A stretch of 64,000 nucleotides of DNA from Zygaena filipendulae (Eukaryota > Arthropoda > Insecta > Lepidoptera > Zygaenidae): NCBI GenBank assembly GCA_907165275.2, contig OU015662.1, positions 9,431,501 to 9,495,500 of the forward strand, given 5' to 3'. The notes under the pieces are model-generated. The model was given only the letters and a program-made list of their open reading frames with translations, was not told the origin of the DNA and did no database searches. Numbering within the stretch: position 1 is the stretch's first letter; the number at the start of each line of letters is the position of its first letter. Positions 62,168 to 64,000 of the stretch are shown here, in pieces. Made by a program: the position numbers and the translations under genes.

Positions 62168-62280
62168 CGTGCGGAACCGTCATTGCAACTAGTTCCGACT
62201 GTCAACCCTCACCTTCGGCTGCGCCTCGGCTCGGGTAGACATATGTCGGAACTCTTTGCAATGACAGGCTTTCCGCACTT
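62168..62280. mobile_element. GTGCGGAA hairpin MITE
   Basis: Inverted ends GTGCGGAACCGTCATTGCAA and TTGCAATGACAGGCTTTCCG (then CAC), with inner GTTCCGAC/GTCGGAAC. The GC-rich centre CTTCGGCTGCGCCTCGGCTC gives a stable fold. It resembles a recurrent lepidopteran hairpin repeat. Confidence 0.65.
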
Positions 62281-62779
62281 ATAATGAAATATACTATTAC
62301 CTACTCAGTCGCTGAAATAATTAATTATTTTTAGATGCAGTGGATCTTAGTTACTTTGTGGAAACTTGGTCGAGTCGAGGAATCGATTATTTAATTTAAA
62401 CCTGTTAAAATGAAAATTATTAATTAATTAAACATAATATTTATTACCTATATAGATAGGCATGGGCTGGGATTAAACCCGATAAAAGCCTGCCATTTTC
62501 GAATTTACACTCCGCATTGTACCGAAAGGTAATCACTACGTGATTGTACCTTTGCTTTGCAATTGGCAAATGGCAACTGGCAGACTGGCTTAAAGAACAT
62601 GTATCCATGGCAATTTATTTAACATAAACTAAAAAAAAATACAGAAACAGACTTTTGACCGGTCGGCGCACAAATTAACTAGACTTACGGCCGGCGTCCG
62701 CGGCCGTATGTTGTGATGGGCCTATGTTGATCGATCTTATATGTTTACGATCAATACCTAAGCCACAGATAATATAATA
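62281..62779. other. AT-rich, nothing recognised
   Basis: GGTCGGCGCAC and ACGGCCGGCGTCCGCGGCCG near 62660-62710 form a GC-rich patch without a gene. Confidence 0.35.
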
Positions 62780-62787
62780 GCCTAAGC

Positions 62788-62813
62788 CTCAGAACAATAA
62801 CAATTCTTCTGAG
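62788..62813. mobile_element. P-type excision footprint, second family
   Basis: A 26-bp insert starts CTCAGAACAATAAC and ends TTCTTCTGAG, a near-palindrome. It is flanked by a perfect 8-bp duplication GCCTAAGC (62780-62787 and 62814-62821). The termini (CTCAGAA) differ slightly from CTCAGACG, so this would be a sister family. Confidence 0.65.
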
Positions 62814-62821
62814 GCCTAAGC

Positions 62822-63299
62822 GAATGCGTATACTCGGATGATGAGATTGAGAATACTTTTAAATAAAGAAAGATTTAAAAATAAAATTTAACAGACCTGT
62901 CACCTGTTAAATTTCATGTGCGGGGAGGAAATCGAATAACTCGATTTTTCATACGCCGCGCGTATATTTTTCAAGATAGTAGGTAGGTAGGTACTTTGTT
63001 TTCGTTTATATCTAGTTACCTACTTGGTGACGTCAATTATTTTGGCTCATTTTGGCTCACACTATAGGTCATAGTGATTATTTGCTCAGTGCTATAGGTA
63101 GGTACTATTATAACCAGCTATATTAATTATCTAATTCCAAAAGATTAGGTTGGGTTAGGTAAGCTACCAATAAATTCCATGAAGTCTGTGTCACAGGCAA
63201 ATTGTTTAATTCGTTCATTTACAAACGGTTGGCGTTTTGTAGAGGTAAAATGCATAGGTATTACCTATACAAAATTATAACAATAATTCTTGGTCAATA
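62822..63299. other. AT-rich, nothing recognised
   Basis: An isolated TGACGTCA lies at 63028-63035 (GGTGACGTCAATTATTTTGG). Nothing else is recognised. Confidence 0.4.
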
Positions 63300-63301
63300 T
63301 C

Positions 63302-63525
63302 ACTCAGCGCCATCTAGTCCCAAGCTTGTACTATGGGTACTAGACAGCGGATATAATACTTACATACTTTTGTAAATACATACGTAAAATACATACTAAA
63401 CAGCCGAACTCAGAGTAAACTAATGTCAATCACATTACCTACTGATGCGGGAATGGAACCCGCTACACCTGGCGTAACAGTCGATTTTATCTTACCACTA
63501 AACCAACGCGCAACCACAGATAATA
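63302..63525 (-). repeat. SINE, reversed
   Basis: It runs from GCGCCATCTAGTCCCAAGCT through TACTATGGGTACTAGACAGC, CAGCCGAACTCAGAGTAAAC and GGGAATGGAACCCGC (inverted B-box) to CCACTAAACCAACGCGCAAC. The layout matches 25962-26080. Confidence 0.65.
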
Positions 63526-64000
63526 TAATACCATGGGGTCTCATCCCTAAGAAAAGAATAATAATTCTGAGTGATTATCGATAGATGCCGCTAGAGGTAT
63601 CGATTTGCATTTCACGATCGTGTAAAACGAAGATAACGCGAAATTACTAAGTAAACAATGCTTTAAATAATTTTAAATGTTCCATAAGCATAAAAAAATC
63701 AAGTAATCTGTTAAATAACCAACAAATATAAAAGCAATTTTGTTTCTCTGGCGGCAATAATAAGTACTATTTCAACACGTGGTTAAGTAACCTTTAAAGT
63801 AATGGCGCCATCTATCAATATACTAACAAATTGTACAAATTGTACTTTCATTGCGTCACAGACATGAAGCGACACAGATAACGTAATACTATAGTACTAC
63901 TAGTGCACAGAGGACTCAAGTGGAGTTTTTAGGGGAATCGAAGAACATTAATGGTTCATCAACACGAAAATTAATGGTGGTGCCGTCATTAATTTTCGTG
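63526..64000. other. AT-rich, nothing recognised
   Basis: AATGGCGCCATCTATCAATA and CGCTAGAGGTATCGAT are scattered repeat-like phrases. The last 65 bp contain an inverted repeat (ACGAAAATTAATG near 63964 and CATTAATTTTCGT at the edge), so a palindromic element may be cut by the window end. Confidence 0.35.

Overview
This window is eukaryotic nuclear DNA, AT-rich and almost gene-free, from a lepidopteran insect (moth or butterfly). The evidence is: dozens of short Helitrons of the Lep1 type, ending in CTAG and beginning TCCTACTAATATTATAAA or TCTATACTAATATTATAAAG; tRNA-like SINEs; 3' tails of several LINE families common in Lepidoptera; the pervasive TAGGTAGGTACCTA simple-sequence background; and one insect protein kinase gene. 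Species cannot be named from the sequence alone.

The only complete protein-coding gene I can defend is the catalytic subunit of cAMP-dependent protein kinase (353 codons, intronless, minus strand, 56795-57856). It has a CpG-rich leader with three tiny upstream ORFs (57857-58200) and probably a long AT-rich 3' UTR toward 54200. Several isolated exon-like pieces too short for ordinary ORF calling are also described. They are a THAP-domain first exon (19441-19519, +), a probable mitochondrial presequence exon (7866-7916, +), a membrane-protein first exon (50170-50304, -), a promoter with two short exons (22133-22993, +), a candidate exon at 43223-43459 (-) and a possible C-terminal exon at 31989-32230 (-). 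Their partner exons were not found, so they are hypotheses; some may be the first exons of genes with very long introns.

Layout: 1-6.8 kb, dense Helitrons, a small MITE with CREB-type sites, a SINE and palindromic MITEs. 6.8-12 kb, two exon or promoter islands, a second MITE copy split by a LINE, and a 1.05 kb pure AGAAT array that grew inside a Helitron. 12-22 kb, mostly unique AT-rich DNA with scattered Helitrons, a MITE split by Helitrons, a 17-bp minisatellite and the THAP exon. 22-28 kb, the two-exon start, a 200-230 bp tandem repeat, the third MITE copy and a short P-like element. 28-37 kb, two ~1.3 kb composite repeats in inverted orientation, a 571-bp foldback, and a P-type excision footprint. 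37-50 kb, nested LINE-in-Helitron insertions, a Harbinger-like MITE and a second P-like element inserted in a Helitron. 50-54 kb, mainly unique DNA with one good first exon. 54-58.2 kb, the kinase gene. 58.2-64 kb, repeats including two further P-like micro-palindromes.

The most interesting system is a P-superfamily transposon lineage whose TIR begins CTCAGACGAAATAA. Two non-autonomous copies keep 8-bp target duplications and relics of a THAP-type N-terminus. Two 26-29 bp palindromes flanked by perfect 8-bp duplications look like the excision footprints that P-type transposases leave.
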